From Actinacidiphila cocklensis (GTDB lineage: Bacteria > Actinomycetota > Actinomycetes > Streptomycetales > Streptomycetaceae): 64,000 nucleotides of DNA. The translations under genes were made by a program, and so were the position numbers. The notes under the pieces are model-generated. The model worked only from the letters and a program-made list of their open reading frames with translations, was not told where the DNA came from and made no database searches. The first letter of the stretch is position 1. The number at the start of each line of letters is the position of its first letter. The stretch lies in the NCBI RefSeq assembly GCF_907177275.1, contig NZ_CAJSLV010000044.1, positions 1-64,000 on the forward strand, given 5' to 3'. This document shows, one piece after another, positions 16,084-25,035 of the stretch.

Positions 16084-16983
16084 TCAGGTGGCCAGCGGCA
16101 GCGCGGTGCGCACCGGGACGGGGGTGAGCACGGAGGAGGGGACCACCTCCTCGGTCTCCTCGTCAATCAGCGAGACCCGCACCGCCGGGTGGGGCGCGGT
16201 GTCGACGGTGAGGGTCAGGTCGAGCGCGAAGAGCACGCTGACCGGGTGGGTGCCGCGGGCGTCCTGGTAGCTGCCCGCGTACCGCAGCACCCGCCAGCCC
16301 TCGTCGTCCCAGTGGTCGAGCAGCGCGGAGCGCACCACCGGCATCGCGGTCTGCCAGGCCAGCGAGTTCTCCAGCAGCTGCACGGTGGCGGCGACCGGCA
16401 CCCGCTCGCCGGCGGCCGACGGCAGCGGGTTGCCGAAGACCCTGATCCTGGCCCTGCGCAGCGGCAGCAGCCACACGTGGTCCAGGTCGGCGCTGGCGCA
16501 CAGCAGCAGCGCTGCCGCGGCGGCCAGCACCAGCGCGGAGCCGCCGGGCCGCCGGGAGACCTGCGACCACCAGGCCGAGTCGGCGCCCGCCGCCGCCAGG
16601 CCGCCGGCCACGACGAGCCCGGCCCTGGCGAAGGAGCGCACCCCGATCGGCCCCTCGGCGCGGGCGCTGCACCCGCAGGACGACTCGGGGGCGGTGGCCT
16701 TCGCGTAGGCCAGGTAGCCGGTGAAGCCGGCGCCGAGCACCGCGGTGCCGATTCCCGGCAGCAGCGCCTCGGGGGACGCCAGCAGGGCGGCGGCCAGGGC
16801 CAGTTCGGCCCCGCCGAGGGTGCGCAGCGCCAGCGTGGCTCGCCGGCCGTCGTTCAGCACCCGCACCAGCACGGTGTTCGCCGCCAGTTGCGCGGTCTGC
16901 CGGCCGAAGAGCTTGGCGGCGCCGGTCAGCGCGAGCAGCACCGCGCAGGCGAGCGGCGCGAGGTTGGAGACCAGCGGGATCAT
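16084..16983 (-). CDS. MauE/DoxX-like membrane protein
   Basis: A 299-residue protein. Residues 1-185 carry about five hydrophobic segments with TGAAKLFG near the start and a CGC motif in a loop (SSCGCSARAEG near 102), as in MauE, the membrane factor needed for disulfide formation in methylamine dehydrogenase. The last 110 residues are soluble and unlike MauE. It is the last gene of a three-gene minus-strand set with a Tat protein and a 16-Cys protein, so a role in oxidative folding is plausible. It is longer than typical MauE. Confidence 0.68.
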   Translation of the reverse strand: MIPLVSNLAPLACAVLLALTGAAKLFGRQTAQLAANTVLVRVLNDGRRATLALRTLGGAELALAAALLASPEALLPGIGTAVLGAGFTGYLAYAKATAPESSCGCSARAEGPIGVRSFARAGLVVAGGLAAAGADSAWWSQVSRRPGGSALVLAAAAALLLCASADLDHVWLLPLRRARIRVFGNPLPSAAGERVPVAATVQLLENSLAWQTAMPVVRSALLDHWDDEGWRVLRYAGSYQDARGTHPVSVLFALDLTLTVDTAPHPAVRVSLIDEETEEVVPSSVLTPVPVRTALPLAT

Positions 16984-16995
16984 CGCACCGCCCCC

Positions 16996-17616
16996 TCAGT
17001 GCCCGAGCGAGACGCGGGCGATGTCGATGGCGCCGTCCGCGGGCCGCCAGGCACCGAGCACCTGCGCCTCCTGCCCGATCCTGGTGCGCGACAGGTCGGC
17101 GGTCAGCGCCCCGCCGAGGTAGGAGGCGGTGGTGGTGTCGGGCACGATGTGGCCGACCAGCTCCTCGTTGCCGTGCGTGAGGTGGAGGCGGTCCCTGGCG
17201 ATGCCGCGGATGGTGACGTAGACGTTCACGATGTTGACCCACACCGCGTCGGCCGCGATCGTCCCGTCGGGCATGGCGGCGCCGCGCGCGTAGAGGCCGT
17301 CGCCGACCTCGATGGCCTCTGCGGTGGTGGTGCGCAGCTTCCAGATGCTGGTGGCGTTGGTCAGCTGGATCAGGTGCCGCTCCCCGTGGGAGCCGGCGAC
17401 GTCCAGGACGTTGCGGTTCGTCGCGACGATCCGCCCCTCGGCGAAGGCGGCGGGGATCGCCGCGTCGAGCGAGGGCATCGGTTCGGCGAACGCGGCCTCG
17501 GCGTCGAGCCCGCCGAGCGCGGACGCGCCCACGATGGTGGCGCCGCCGACGGCGGCCGTGGTCAGAAAGCGCCTCCGGTCCAGGCGACGCCCGCCGGATT
17601 CCTGGCTGTGGCTCAT
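16996..17616 (-). CDS. Tat-exported protein of unknown function
   Basis: A 206-residue protein with a twin-arginine signal (LDRRRFLTTAAVGGA near residues 12-26) followed by a hydrophobic stretch and an Ala-rich cleavage region. The mature part has repeated beta-rich segments (GRIVATNRNVLDVAG, RGIARDRLHLTHG) that look like two OB-like modules. It sits 12 nt upstream of the MauE-like gene and 40 nt downstream of the Cys-rich gene. Export in folded form is likely; activity unknown. Confidence 0.65.
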   Translation of the reverse strand: MSHSQESGGRRLDRRRFLTTAAVGGATIVGASALGGLDAEAAFAEPMPSLDAAIPAAFAEGRIVATNRNVLDVAGSHGERHLIQLTNATSIWKLRTTTAEAIEVGDGLYARGAAMPDGTIAADAVWVNIVNVYVTIRGIARDRLHLTHGNEELVGHIVPDTTTASYLGGALTADLSRTRIGQEAQVLGAWRPADGAIDIARVSLGH

Positions 17617-17656
17617 GTCGTCCTTCCTTCGTGACGGTGGTGCGCGGGTTCGGAGG

Positions 17657-18079
17657 TCACTCGTAGATGTAGACGGGCAGCTTGCCGGAGCTGAGGCTGC
17701 CGATCGCGGTGAAGGCCGAGGGGGTGAGGTCGATGACGCGGTTGGTGCGGCAGGCGCCGTTGCAGCAGGTGGCCTCGCCGCAGAAGCTCTTGGTGCGCGG
17801 CCCGCAGTCGGCGAGCGTCACGCACACGGTGGCGCCCGAGCACTGGTGGCGGACGTTCATGACGGCGCCGCAGGTGCGGCGCGGCATGTTCTCGCCGCAC
17901 AGGTCGGGCCGGGTGATGTCCCAGCAGGCGGCCGAGAGGTTGGGCCAGGCGGCCATGTTCTTGCCGGACTGGCAGGTTCCGCACGCGCCGGTGCCGGCGC
18001 TGCCGCAGGAGCCCCAGGCGTTGCCGCAGCAGAACCAGGTGGCTTCACCCGCCCACAGGGAGGTCGATCCGCAGGCCAT
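17657..18079 (-). CDS. Cysteine-rich double-psi beta-barrel protein
   Basis: A 140-residue protein with 16 cysteines, enough for eight disulfides. The C-terminal part (VCVTLADCGPRT...VIDLTPSAFTAIGSL..GKLPVYIY) carries the RlpA/barwin/expansin-type double-psi barrel pattern, including the catalytic-like DCGP segment. No signal peptide is visible from ATG 18079, unusual for a disulfide protein, so it may leave by another route or with the Tat protein. The adjacent MauE-like gene fits a need for disulfide formation. First gene of the set. Confidence 0.65.
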   Translation of the reverse strand: MACGSTSLWAGEATWFCCGNAWGSCGSAGTGACGTCQSGKNMAAWPNLSAACWDITRPDLCGENMPRRTCGAVMNVRHQCSGATVCVTLADCGPRTKSFCGEATCCNGACRTNRVIDLTPSAFTAIGSLSSGKLPVYIYE

Positions 18080-18479
18080 GTCGAATCCCTTCGCTTCGAG
18101 CGCAGGTCATGTCTGACCTGCGCATGACAAGACGATCTGCGCACACGGGGACGGTCGCGCCGCGGAATGGGGGGCCGCGGCGGTGCCGGCGGGAGGTGCC
18201 GAGGGGGATCACGCGCCCATGACAAGCGTTCGAGCTGGGGGTCCGCGTCTTTGCGGGCGCCGGCCGGGCCGGTGCGGTGACGTGCCGTGCCGTGCGGTGC
18301 TGCGAGGGGGTGGCACTGTGCCTTGCCTGGCGGTGCGCGCTTGCGGGGGCAGCCTCGGGCGGGCCTCCTGCTGTGCCGTATGCGTCTGATGCGTCGGCAG
18401 TGCAGGGTGGAACAGGCCCATGATGCGCCTGTCTACGCGCGTTCGGAAGAGGTCCCGCACTCCCGGTCCGCCGCGGGCC
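18080..18479. other. 400-nt region without a supported gene
   Basis: Open frames here have no family features. There are short runs of GTGCCGTGCC-like repeats near 18281 and a G-rich stretch. It should contain the promoter of the Cys-rich gene (start 18079). I see no tRNA, hairpin terminator or regulator site I would defend. Confidence 0.4.
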
Positions 18480-18863
18480 TCACCCGGACGGGGGCCAGTC
18501 GACCAGCCTCTCGAAGAGGACGAAGCCGATGACCACCAGGCAGGGGGCGAGGACCGCGAGCACCCACCGGGTGCCGGCGTACCGCTCCCGCCAGGGCAGC
18601 GTCCAGCTCGCGAGCAGCACGGCGAGCGACAGCCCCAGGACGATCCGCAGGACGTCGTAGCCGACCGCGAAGGAGGCCTCGAAGCGGTCGGAGGCCGCGC
18701 TCTCGCAGCTGTCGCAGGCCATGGACGAGAACGAGCAGTAGACGAAGGCGCACAACGCCAGTGGCAGGGTGACCAGGGACGACGCGAACGGCGACACCCA
18801 GGCCCTGGACACCGGCGCCTGCGGGGCGCGCTCCGACAGCGGATACGTCATGCCTCCACTCAA
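18480..18863 (-). CDS. Small membrane protein, function unknown
   Basis: A 127-residue protein with three hydrophobic segments (about 25-45, 70-88 and 100-118) and a periplasmic-side loop containing CDSCESAAS, a CxxC pair. ATG 18851 (residue 5) is an alternative start. It is not clearly linked to a neighbour; the gene to the right is divergent. No family recognised. Confidence 0.55.
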   Translation of the reverse strand: MSGGMTYPLSERAPQAPVSRAWVSPFASSLVTLPLALCAFVYCSFSSMACDSCESAASDRFEASFAVGYDVLRIVLGLSLAVLLASWTLPWRERYAGTRWVLAVLAPCLVVIGFVLFERLVDWPPSG

Positions 18864-19063
18864 CTCCCGTGCCGCCCGCGCCGCATGAGTCGCCGTACTC
18901 AGGTCTCCCCCCGCACCCCCGTCGGCCGTCCGGGGTGCGGGTGCGGGGCACCATCCGGAGGGAATCGCCGGCTTTCCCGTGGCTGCGCGGCGAAGCCGGG
19001 TACCCGGAGGTGGTGGGCGTTGCGGCCCGGTGAGGACACCACGTCGCGGAAGGGGTGGACGCC

Positions 19064-19609
19064 ATGGCGGGACGGACGCCGGGCGGGACGGTCGGGCCCG
19101 GGGCAGCCGAGGACGGCGACCCCGGGCGGCACGAGACCGCCGAGGAGCGGGCGGACCGCCGCTGGGGCGACCTGCTCCAGGAGCTGCGGGTCGCGCAGAC
19201 CGGGGTGCAGATCCTCTTCGGCTTCCTGCTGACCGTGGTCTTCCAGCAGCGCTTCACCCAGCTGTCCACGACCGACCGGCACCTCTACGTCGCCACCGTG
19301 GTCGTCGGTGCGGCGACCACCGGCGCCCTCGTCGGCCCGGCGGCGATGCACCGGCTGCTCACCGGCCACCGGCTCAAGCCGGAGACCGTGGTGTGGGCGT
19401 CCCGGATGACGGTCCTCGGGCTCTTCCTGCTGCTGTGCACGATGGCCTGCTCGCTGCTGCTCGTGCTGCGGCTGGCCCTCCACGACGCCGTCGCGGCCTG
19501 GCTGGCCGGCGCGATGGTGTGCTGGTTCATGCTGTGCTGGCTGGTGCTCCCGCTGTGGGCCAGGCACCACAGCGCCCGGGCCGAACGCGCCCAGGCGCCC
19601 GACGGCTGA
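19064..19609 (+). CDS. DUF6328-like membrane protein
   Basis: A protein of about 181 residues with an acidic N-terminal tail, the helix WGDLLQELRVAQTGVQILFGFLLT and four hydrophobic segments. This layout matches a common actinobacterial family of small membrane proteins that I recall as DUF6328. ATG 19055 is an alternative start three codons earlier. No function is known. It ends in a convergent arrangement with the metallo-hydrolase gene. Confidence 0.6.
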   Translation: MAGRTPGGTVGPGAAEDGDPGRHETAEERADRRWGDLLQELRVAQTGVQILFGFLLTVVFQQRFTQLSTTDRHLYVATVVVGAATTGALVGPAAMHRLLTGHRLKPETVVWASRMTVLGLFLLLCTMACSLLLVLRLALHDAVAAWLAGAMVCWFMLCWLVLPLWARHHSARAERAQAPDG

Positions 19610-19623
19610 CCCGGGCTCAGCCG
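19603..19623. terminator. Short hairpin between convergent genes
   Basis: CGGCTGA (19603-19609) pairs with TCAGCCG (19617-19623) around a 7-nt loop, overlapping the stop of the plus-strand gene. GGGCTCAGCC is repeated just after it. A weak terminator candidate. Confidence 0.35.
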
Positions 19624-19626
19624 GGC

Positions 19627-20415
19627 TCAGCCGGCCGGCTGGAGGCGGTCGGCCAGACCCGCGGCGGCGAAGGCAGCCGTCAGGTCCTCCCGGCTCTCGG
19701 TGAAGTGCGCCCAGCTGTCGCAGTGCGCGGCGACCACCCGGCGGGCGCCCAGGATCGCGGCGGCCTCCGCCGCCTGCGCGCTGTCCAGGACGATCGGGGC
19801 TCCGTCGAAGAGCACGGGGAAGCGCGGGGCGCCGGCGAAGAGGACGGCGGTGTCGACCGGCGCGAAGCGCGCGGCGATCTCCCTGACCGCGTCCAGCGAG
19901 GCGTTGTCGCCGCTGACGTAGACGGTGGGCAGGCCCTCACCGGTCAGGACGAAGCCGACGACCTGCCCGGTGACCGGCTCGACGTCCGCGCGTGCCCCCG
20001 GCCCGTGGACCGCGGGCACGCCGGTCACGGTCACCGTGCCGCCGCCGGGCCGGTCCAGCTCGACGGACTCCCAGTCGGCCAGCCCCCTGGCCCCCTCCCC
20101 CAGCCGCCGGCTGCCGTCGGGCGTGGTGAGCGTCAGCGGTACGCCGGCGAGCAGCGCGCGCCCGGAGATGTCGAGGTTGTCGGCGTGCTCGTCGTGCGAG
20201 AGCAGCACCACGTCGATCGGGCCGAGGTCCGCGGGGTCGGCGGTGGACGGCGCGGTCTTGGTCAGCACGGGCCGGCCGGGACGCCGGTAGTCGCCGGGGC
20301 CGTCGAAGGTCGGGTCGGTCAGGAACCGCACGCCGCCGTATTCGAACACGGTGGTCGGGCCGCCGAGGACGCGGACGGGGAACTGCGAGGCTGCGGGGTG
20401 GGCGGCAGCGGACAT
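19627..20415 (-). CDS. MBL-fold metallo-hydrolase (UlaG-like)
   Basis: A 262-residue metallo-beta-lactamase-fold hydrolase with the metal motif SHDEHADNLD and later conserved positions VPAVHGPG, VSGDN and VAAHCDSWAHF, typical of UlaG-like lactonase or phosphodiesterase types. The start is set at ATG 20415 (SAAAHPAAS); the open frame continues upstream without homology. It diverges from the CGNR regulator gene, which probably controls it. Substrate unknown. Confidence 0.78.
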   Translation of the reverse strand: MSAAAHPAASQFPVRVLGGPTTVFEYGGVRFLTDPTFDGPGDYRRPGRPVLTKTAPSTADPADLGPIDVVLLSHDEHADNLDISGRALLAGVPLTLTTPDGSRRLGEGARGLADWESVELDRPGGGTVTVTGVPAVHGPGARADVEPVTGQVVGFVLTGEGLPTVYVSGDNASLDAVREIAARFAPVDTAVLFAGAPRFPVLFDGAPIVLDSAQAAEAAAILGARRVVAAHCDSWAHFTESREDLTAAFAAAGLADRLQPAG

Positions 20416-20469
20416 GGAGACCTTCCTCACGGATGACAGCCAGTGTTTCCGTGAGCAACGGTAGAGACT

Positions 20470-20501
20470 TCTCATGGATAAAGGCAAGCCGTACCATGAG
20501 A
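20470..20501. promoter_or_regulatory. Inverted repeat in the MBL/CGNR divergent promoter
   Basis: TCTCATGG (20470-20477) and CCATGAGA (20494-20501) form an 8-bp inverted repeat with a 16-nt spacer, close to the CGNR start and upstream of the MBL gene. It is a candidate operator for the CGNR protein acting on both genes. Confidence 0.5.
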
Positions 20502-21137
20502 TTCATGAAGGACAGCGCGCCCTCCGCACCGCCGGCCCCCGTACCCCGAGCGCACGAGTCAGCGGCCCCGCCGCCCGCGTCCGGCGCGGAGCAGTACCCG
20601 GCCCTGGACTTCGCCAACAGCGCGCTCACGCTGCCCGGCGGCCAGTCGCTCGACCTCCTCGCGACCCCGGCGGCCGCCGGGGAGTGGCTCGCCGGCCACG
20701 GCCTCGCACCGGCGGGCGCCGGCCTTCAGGAGGTGTGCGCGTCCCGGTTGCGCGCCCTGCGCGACCAGGTCCGCGCCCTGATCGCCGCCCGCGTCGAGGG
20801 CCGCCCCGCGCCCGCCGGAGCGCTGGCCGCCGTCAACGACGCGCTCACCCGCGCGCCCGCCGCCCGCCTGCTGCGCTGGGACCCCGAGCGCGGGCTGCAC
20901 CGCGAGGCGTCCCACCCGGTCACCCAGATCGTCGAGCACGCGCTGGCCGCCCTGGCCGCGGACACCGCCGACCTGCTGACCTCCCCCGACGCCGACCGCC
21001 TCACCGCCTGCGGCTCCAGCCCCTGCACCCGCTTCCTGCTGCGGCACGGACGCCGCCACTGGTGCTCCACCCGCTGCGGCGACCGCGCCCGCGCCGCCCG
21101 CTCCTACGCCCGCAGAACCGGCACCGCCACCCGCTGA
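20496..21137 (+). CDS. ABATE/CGNR zinc-finger transcription regulator
   Basis: A protein of about 213 residues with an N-terminal ABATE-type ligand domain (PALDFANSALTLPGGQSLDLL) and a C-terminal CGNR zinc finger (CGSSPC...WCSTRCGDRARAARSY) in which the two Cys pairs bind zinc. ATG 20496 or 20505 fits; a longer frame runs to 20433. Such proteins usually regulate a neighbouring enzyme gene, here the divergent MBL hydrolase. Confidence 0.8.
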   Translation: MRFMKDSAPSAPPAPVPRAHESAAPPPASGAEQYPALDFANSALTLPGGQSLDLLATPAAAGEWLAGHGLAPAGAGLQEVCASRLRALRDQVRALIAARVEGRPAPAGALAAVNDALTRAPAARLLRWDPERGLHREASHPVTQIVEHALAALAADTADLLTSPDADRLTACGSSPCTRFLLRHGRRHWCSTRCGDRARAARSYARRTGTATR

Positions 21138-21158
21138 CGGCACCGGCCGGCGCGGGCC

Positions 21159-22040
21159 TCAGGCCCAGGTGCGCAGGTCCACCGCGTCGGGGTCGGGGCC
21201 GCCGCGCACCCCGGTGTCGATCGCGTCGATCGCCGCGACCTCGTCGGCGCTCAGGGCGAAGCCGAAGACGTCGAAGTTCTCCGCGATGCGGTGCGGGCGG
21301 ACGGACTTCGGGATGGTGGCCAGGCCGCTGTCCAGGTGCCAGCGCAGGACGACCTGGGCCGGCGTCCTGCCGTGCCGGGCGGCGATCGTGTGGACGGTGG
21401 GGTGGTCCAGCGGGTTCTTCGCCGCGCTGCGGCCGCCCTCCCAGTAGAGGTTCACCCCGCCGAGCGGCGACCAGGACTGGGTGACGACGCCGAGGCCCGC
21501 GCCGGCCTCGCGCACCTCGCGCTGGGTGAAGTACGGGTGCAGTTCGACCTGGTTGACCGCGGGGACGACGCCGGTGCGGTCGACCAGCCGGCGCAGGTGC
21601 TCCGCGGTGTGGTTGCACACCCCGATCGCGCGCGCCCGGCCGTCGGCGAGCAGCCGCTCCGCCGCCCGGTAGGAGGCCACCGTCTCGTCGAAGGAGGCGG
21701 GGGCCGGCCAGTGCAGCAGGTAGAGGTCGACGTGGTCGAGGCCCAGATCGGCCAGGCTGGTGTCGAAGCCGCGCAGCGCGGCGTCGTAGCCGTAGTCGTC
21801 CAGCCACAGCTTGGTGGTGACGAAGACCTCGCCGCGGTCGAGGCCCGAGCGGGTCAGGCCCTCGCCGACCTCCTTCTCGTTGCCGTAGACGGCGGCGGTG
21901 TCGATCAGGCGGTAGCCCTCGCGCAGCGCGGCCTCGACCGCGCCGGCGGTCTCCTGGGGGGTGCTCTGGTAGACGCCGAGGCCCAGGGCGGGCATCTGGA
22001 CACCGTTGTTCAACGTGATGGTCGGGCTCGTGCCGGTCAT
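21159..22040 (-). CDS. Aldo/keto reductase
   Basis: A 293-residue NADPH-dependent reductase of the 2,5-diketo-gluconate-reductase type. The catalytic tetrad is visible: Asp and Tyr in RLIDTAAVYGNE, Lys in VTTKLW and His in LYLLHWP. The C-terminal IPKSVRPHRIAENFDVF is the NADPH site. It reduces aldehydes or ketones; the physiological substrate cannot be told. It appears to be a single-gene unit. Confidence 0.88.
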   Translation of the reverse strand: MTGTSPTITLNNGVQMPALGLGVYQSTPQETAGAVEAALREGYRLIDTAAVYGNEKEVGEGLTRSGLDRGEVFVTTKLWLDDYGYDAALRGFDTSLADLGLDHVDLYLLHWPAPASFDETVASYRAAERLLADGRARAIGVCNHTAEHLRRLVDRTGVVPAVNQVELHPYFTQREVREAGAGLGVVTQSWSPLGGVNLYWEGGRSAAKNPLDHPTVHTIAARHGRTPAQVVLRWHLDSGLATIPKSVRPHRIAENFDVFGFALSADEVAAIDAIDTGVRGGPDPDAVDLRTWA

Positions 22041-22167
22041 GGCGTTCCTCGCTCGGGAGACGGTCGGGGGACGGGTCGGCCGGCCGGGGCGCGTACGCCC
22101 TCACCCCGGCGCCCCGCCCCGGGCAGCCGGGGCGGGCACCTCCCATGCAACCTCAGATGACCGCGCC

Positions 22168-22240
22168 GCAGGGGCGGTTGGCGCAAGGGCGCAGGGGCGG
22201 GGGCGCAGAGGCGCGGGGCGCAGGGGCGGGGGCGCAGGGG
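22168..22240. repeat. GCAGGGGCGG short repeats
   Basis: Three exact copies of GCAGGGGCGG at 22168-22177, 22191-22200 and 22220-22229 and a partial fourth near 22234 lie downstream of the ABC permease stop and upstream of the aldo/keto reductase start. They are probably a GC-rich slippage product; no function seen. Confidence 0.5.
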
Positions 22241-22243
22241 CCG

Positions 22244-23029
22244 CTACTTCGGGTCGCGGTGGAAGAGCGACGTGGACCAGACGTAGCCGAGCGCGGCCAG
22301 CCCCACGCACCAGGCGACCGCGATCCACCCGCTGTCGCCGATCGCGGTGCCGAGCAGCAGCCCGCGCAGGGTCTCGATGGCGGGGGTGAAGGGCTGGTAC
22401 TCGGCGACCGGCTGGAACCAGCCCGGCATCGCGTGGACCGGCACGAAGGCGCTGGAGATCAGCGGGAGGATCATCAGCGGCAGGGCGTTGTTGCTCGCGG
22501 CCTCCGCGTTCGGGCTGGACAGGCCCATACCGACGGCGATCCAGGTCAGCGCCAGCGAGACCAGGGCCAGCAGGCCCAGCGCCAGCAGCCATTCCACGGC
22601 GGTGGCGTCCGTGGAGCGGAAGCCGATCGCCACGCCGACGGCGCCGACCAGGACGACGCCGGCGACGCACTGCAGCACGCTGCCGACGACGTGCCCGACC
22701 AGGACGGACCCGCGGTGGATCGCCATCGTGCGGAAGCGGGCGATGATGCCCTCGTTCATGTCCATGGCGACCGAGACCGCGCTGCCGATCGTGGTGCCGC
22801 CGACGGTCAGCAGCAGGACGCCGGGGACGAGGTAGGCGACGTAGTCGGAGCGGCCGGTGCCGCCGATGCCGGTGCTCATCACGTCGCCGAAGACGTAGAC
22901 GAAGAGCAGCAGCAGCATGACCGGGGTGAGCAGCACGTTCAGCGTCAGGGACGGGTAGCGGCGGACGTGCAGCAGGTTGCGCCGCAGCATGGTGTTCGAG
23001 TCGCGCAGGGCGAGGGACAGGGCACTCAT
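22244..23029 (-). CDS. ABC-2 type transporter permease
   Basis: A 261-residue permease with six hydrophobic segments and the ABC-2 signature region (LPLMILPLISSAFVPVHAMPGWFQPVAEYQPF). It pairs with the DrrA-like ATPase; its ATG overlaps the ATPase stop by 4 nt. Together they form a Drr-type exporter for a lipid or drug-like compound. Last gene of the RHH/DUF4097/ABC operon. Confidence 0.85.
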   Translation of the reverse strand: MSALSLALRDSNTMLRRNLLHVRRYPSLTLNVLLTPVMLLLLFVYVFGDVMSTGIGGTGRSDYVAYLVPGVLLLTVGGTTIGSAVSVAMDMNEGIIARFRTMAIHRGSVLVGHVVGSVLQCVAGVVLVGAVGVAIGFRSTDATAVEWLLALGLLALVSLALTWIAVGMGLSSPNAEAASNNALPLMILPLISSAFVPVHAMPGWFQPVAEYQPFTPAIETLRGLLLGTAIGDSGWIAVAWCVGLAALGYVWSTSLFHRDPK

Positions 23030-24012
23030 CGGACGTTCTCCTCGGTCTGGTGGGGGACGTCGGCGCCGCCGGTCAGGGCGAAGAACACGTCGTCGAGGTC
23101 GGGGGTGTGCACCGCCAGCTCGTCCGCCTCGACGCCGGCCGAGTCCAGCCTGTCGAGGACGGAGCGCAGCTCGCGCTGGCTGCCGTCACTGGGAATCCGC
23201 AGCGCGAGCGCCTCGTCGTCCCGGGTCGCGTCGTGCAGGGCGGTGGCGGCGGACCGGTAGGCGTCGGGGTCGGAGAAGCGCAGCCGCACGTGGCCGCCGG
23301 GGACGAGCCGCTTGAGCTCCTCGGCGGTGCCCTCCGCGACGATCCTGCCGTCGTTCAGCACCGCGATACGGTCGGCGAGCTCGTCGGCCTCGTCCAGGTA
23401 CTGCGTGGTGAGGAAGACGGTGACGCCGCCCGCGACGAGCCGCCTGACGATCTGCCACATGGTGTGGCGGGAGCGCGGGTCCAGGCCGGTGGTGGGCTCG
23501 TCGAGGAAGAGGATCCGCGGGTCGCCGACCAGCGTCATGGCGATGTCGAGGCGGCGCTTCATGCCGCCCGAGTAGGTCGAGGCGGGCTTCTTCGCCGCCT
23601 CGGCGAGGTCGAAGCGCTCCAGCAGCTCCGCGGTGACCCGCCGCCCCTCGCGCCTGGACAGGTGGTGCAGGTCGGCCATGAGGAGCATGTTCTCCTCGCC
23701 GGTGATCAGGCCGTCGACGGCGGAGAACTGGCCGGTGACGCCGATCGCGGCCCGCACCCCGTCCGGTGCGGTGGCGATGTTGTGGCCCGCGACCTGGGCC
23801 TGGCCGCCGTCGGCGGCGATGAGCGTGGACAGGATCCTCACGGCGGTGGTCTTGCCTGCGCCGTTCGGCCCGAGCAGCGCGAACACGGAGCCGGCGGGGA
23901 CCCGCAGGTCGATGCCGTCGAGGACGGTCCTGTCGCCGTAGGCCTTGCGCAGCCCGACCGCGGAGACCGCGGGCGGCGCCGTTTTGGATGTGGACATGAC
24001 AGATGAAGCCAT
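23026..24012 (-). CDS. DrrA-like ABC transporter ATPase
   Basis: A 328-residue ATPase with Walker A (LLGPNGAGKTT), the signature YSGGMKRRLDIAMTL, Walker B (ILFLDEPTTGLDP) and a C-terminal DrrA-type extension after residue 230. ATG 24012 is preceded on the minus strand by GGGAGGACCCC; the longer open frame is a shadow extension. It energises the adjacent permease. Confidence 0.88.
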   Translation of the reverse strand: MASSVMSTSKTAPPAVSAVGLRKAYGDRTVLDGIDLRVPAGSVFALLGPNGAGKTTAVRILSTLIAADGGQAQVAGHNIATAPDGVRAAIGVTGQFSAVDGLITGEENMLLMADLHHLSRREGRRVTAELLERFDLAEAAKKPASTYSGGMKRRLDIAMTLVGDPRILFLDEPTTGLDPRSRHTMWQIVRRLVAGGVTVFLTTQYLDEADELADRIAVLNDGRIVAEGTAEELKRLVPGGHVRLRFSDPDAYRSAATALHDATRDDEALALRIPSDGSQRELRSVLDRLDSAGVEADELAVHTPDLDDVFFALTGGADVPHQTEENVR

Positions 24013-24106
24013 GGGGTCCTCCCGAGGGGGCGTGCGGTGGCGAGGGGGATGCGGTGGCGGGGCCGGTGGCACCGGCCCGGCGGGCGCCGGGCCGGCCCCG
24101 CCGGCG

Positions 24107-24949
24107 TCAGGCCCTGGCGCGGCGGATGTCGATGTTGCCGAACCGGGTGCGGGCGCGGACCTCGACGGTGTCCTCGGACTTCTCCGGGGTCCCGGACTCG
24201 GCGAGCGTGTTGCGCACCTGCCCGGCGCCCGAGCGGACGTCCAGCCAGGCGGCCGTACCCTCGCGGACGCCGATCTCGATGGCGCCGTAGGACGTCTCCA
24301 ACTGGACACTGCCGCGGGCCACCTCGCCCACCCGCAGGTTGCCGTAGGCGGTGACGGCGGTGACAGCGCCCTCGGCCCTGCGGATGTCGATGTCGCCGTT
24401 GGCGCCGCGGACCCGCAGGTCGCCGATGGCGGCGCCGACGGTCGTGGTGCCGTGCGAGTTCTTCAGGACGGCGGGTCCCTCGACCACGCCGACCCGCAGG
24501 CTGCCCGAGCTGGTGGTGATCTCAGCGAGGCCCTCGACCCGGTCCACGGTGATCGAGCCGTGCGACGCGGTCAGCCGCAGCGGTCCCGTGGCGTCGAGGC
24601 GGACGTCGCCGGACGAGGTCTTGACGCTGACCTCGCCGAGCCGGCCCTCGCCCAGCACCTGCGCCCAGGAGCCGGTCATGTCGACCCGCGAGCCCGTGGG
24701 CAGTTCGACGGACACGTCGACGACGCCGGTGCGGCCGAACAGGCTCGCCTTGGGTGTCGTGACGGTCAGGACGCCGCCCGCGAAGCTGACCCGGGTCTGG
24801 TCGGCGGCCCGTACGTCCTGGTCGCGCTCCGGGTCGCGCGGCCGGACCTCGACGACGGTGTCGGCGCGGTCGCTCGCGACGAATCCGATGGAGCCGGCGT
24901 CCACGCGAGCGGTGGCCGAGATGGGTTCAGGAGTGGCGAAAGAAGGCAT
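24107..24949 (-). CDS. DUF4097 beta-repeat protein
   Basis: A 280-residue protein made of repeated beta-helix-like turns (TSSGDVRLDATG, SSGSLRVGVVEG, ANGDIDIRRAEG, TRFGNIDIRRARA), the DUF4097 adhesin-like pattern. No signal peptide or membrane segment is visible, so it is probably cytoplasmic. It lies between the RHH gene and the ABC genes, a gene order I recall from other Streptomyces. Role unknown. Confidence 0.78.
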   Translation of the reverse strand: MPSFATPEPISATARVDAGSIGFVASDRADTVVEVRPRDPERDQDVRAADQTRVSFAGGVLTVTTPKASLFGRTGVVDVSVELPTGSRVDMTGSWAQVLGEGRLGEVSVKTSSGDVRLDATGPLRLTASHGSITVDRVEGLAEITTSSGSLRVGVVEGPAVLKNSHGTTTVGAAIGDLRVRGANGDIDIRRAEGAVTAVTAYGNLRVGEVARGSVQLETSYGAIEIGVREGTAAWLDVRSGAGQVRNTLAESGTPEKSEDTVEVRARTRFGNIDIRRARA

Positions 24950-25035
24950 GGTGGTCCCGTCCTCGTGAGTCGGTGGGCCGTCCCCGCTGGTGGGACGTGG
25001 TGGGAGTGACGTGAGGTGGAGGCGGCGGGGCGCGG

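Noticed and set aside
22168..22240. CRISPR-like array
   Set aside because: Units are only 10 bp, spacers irregular and very short, no cas genes nearby.
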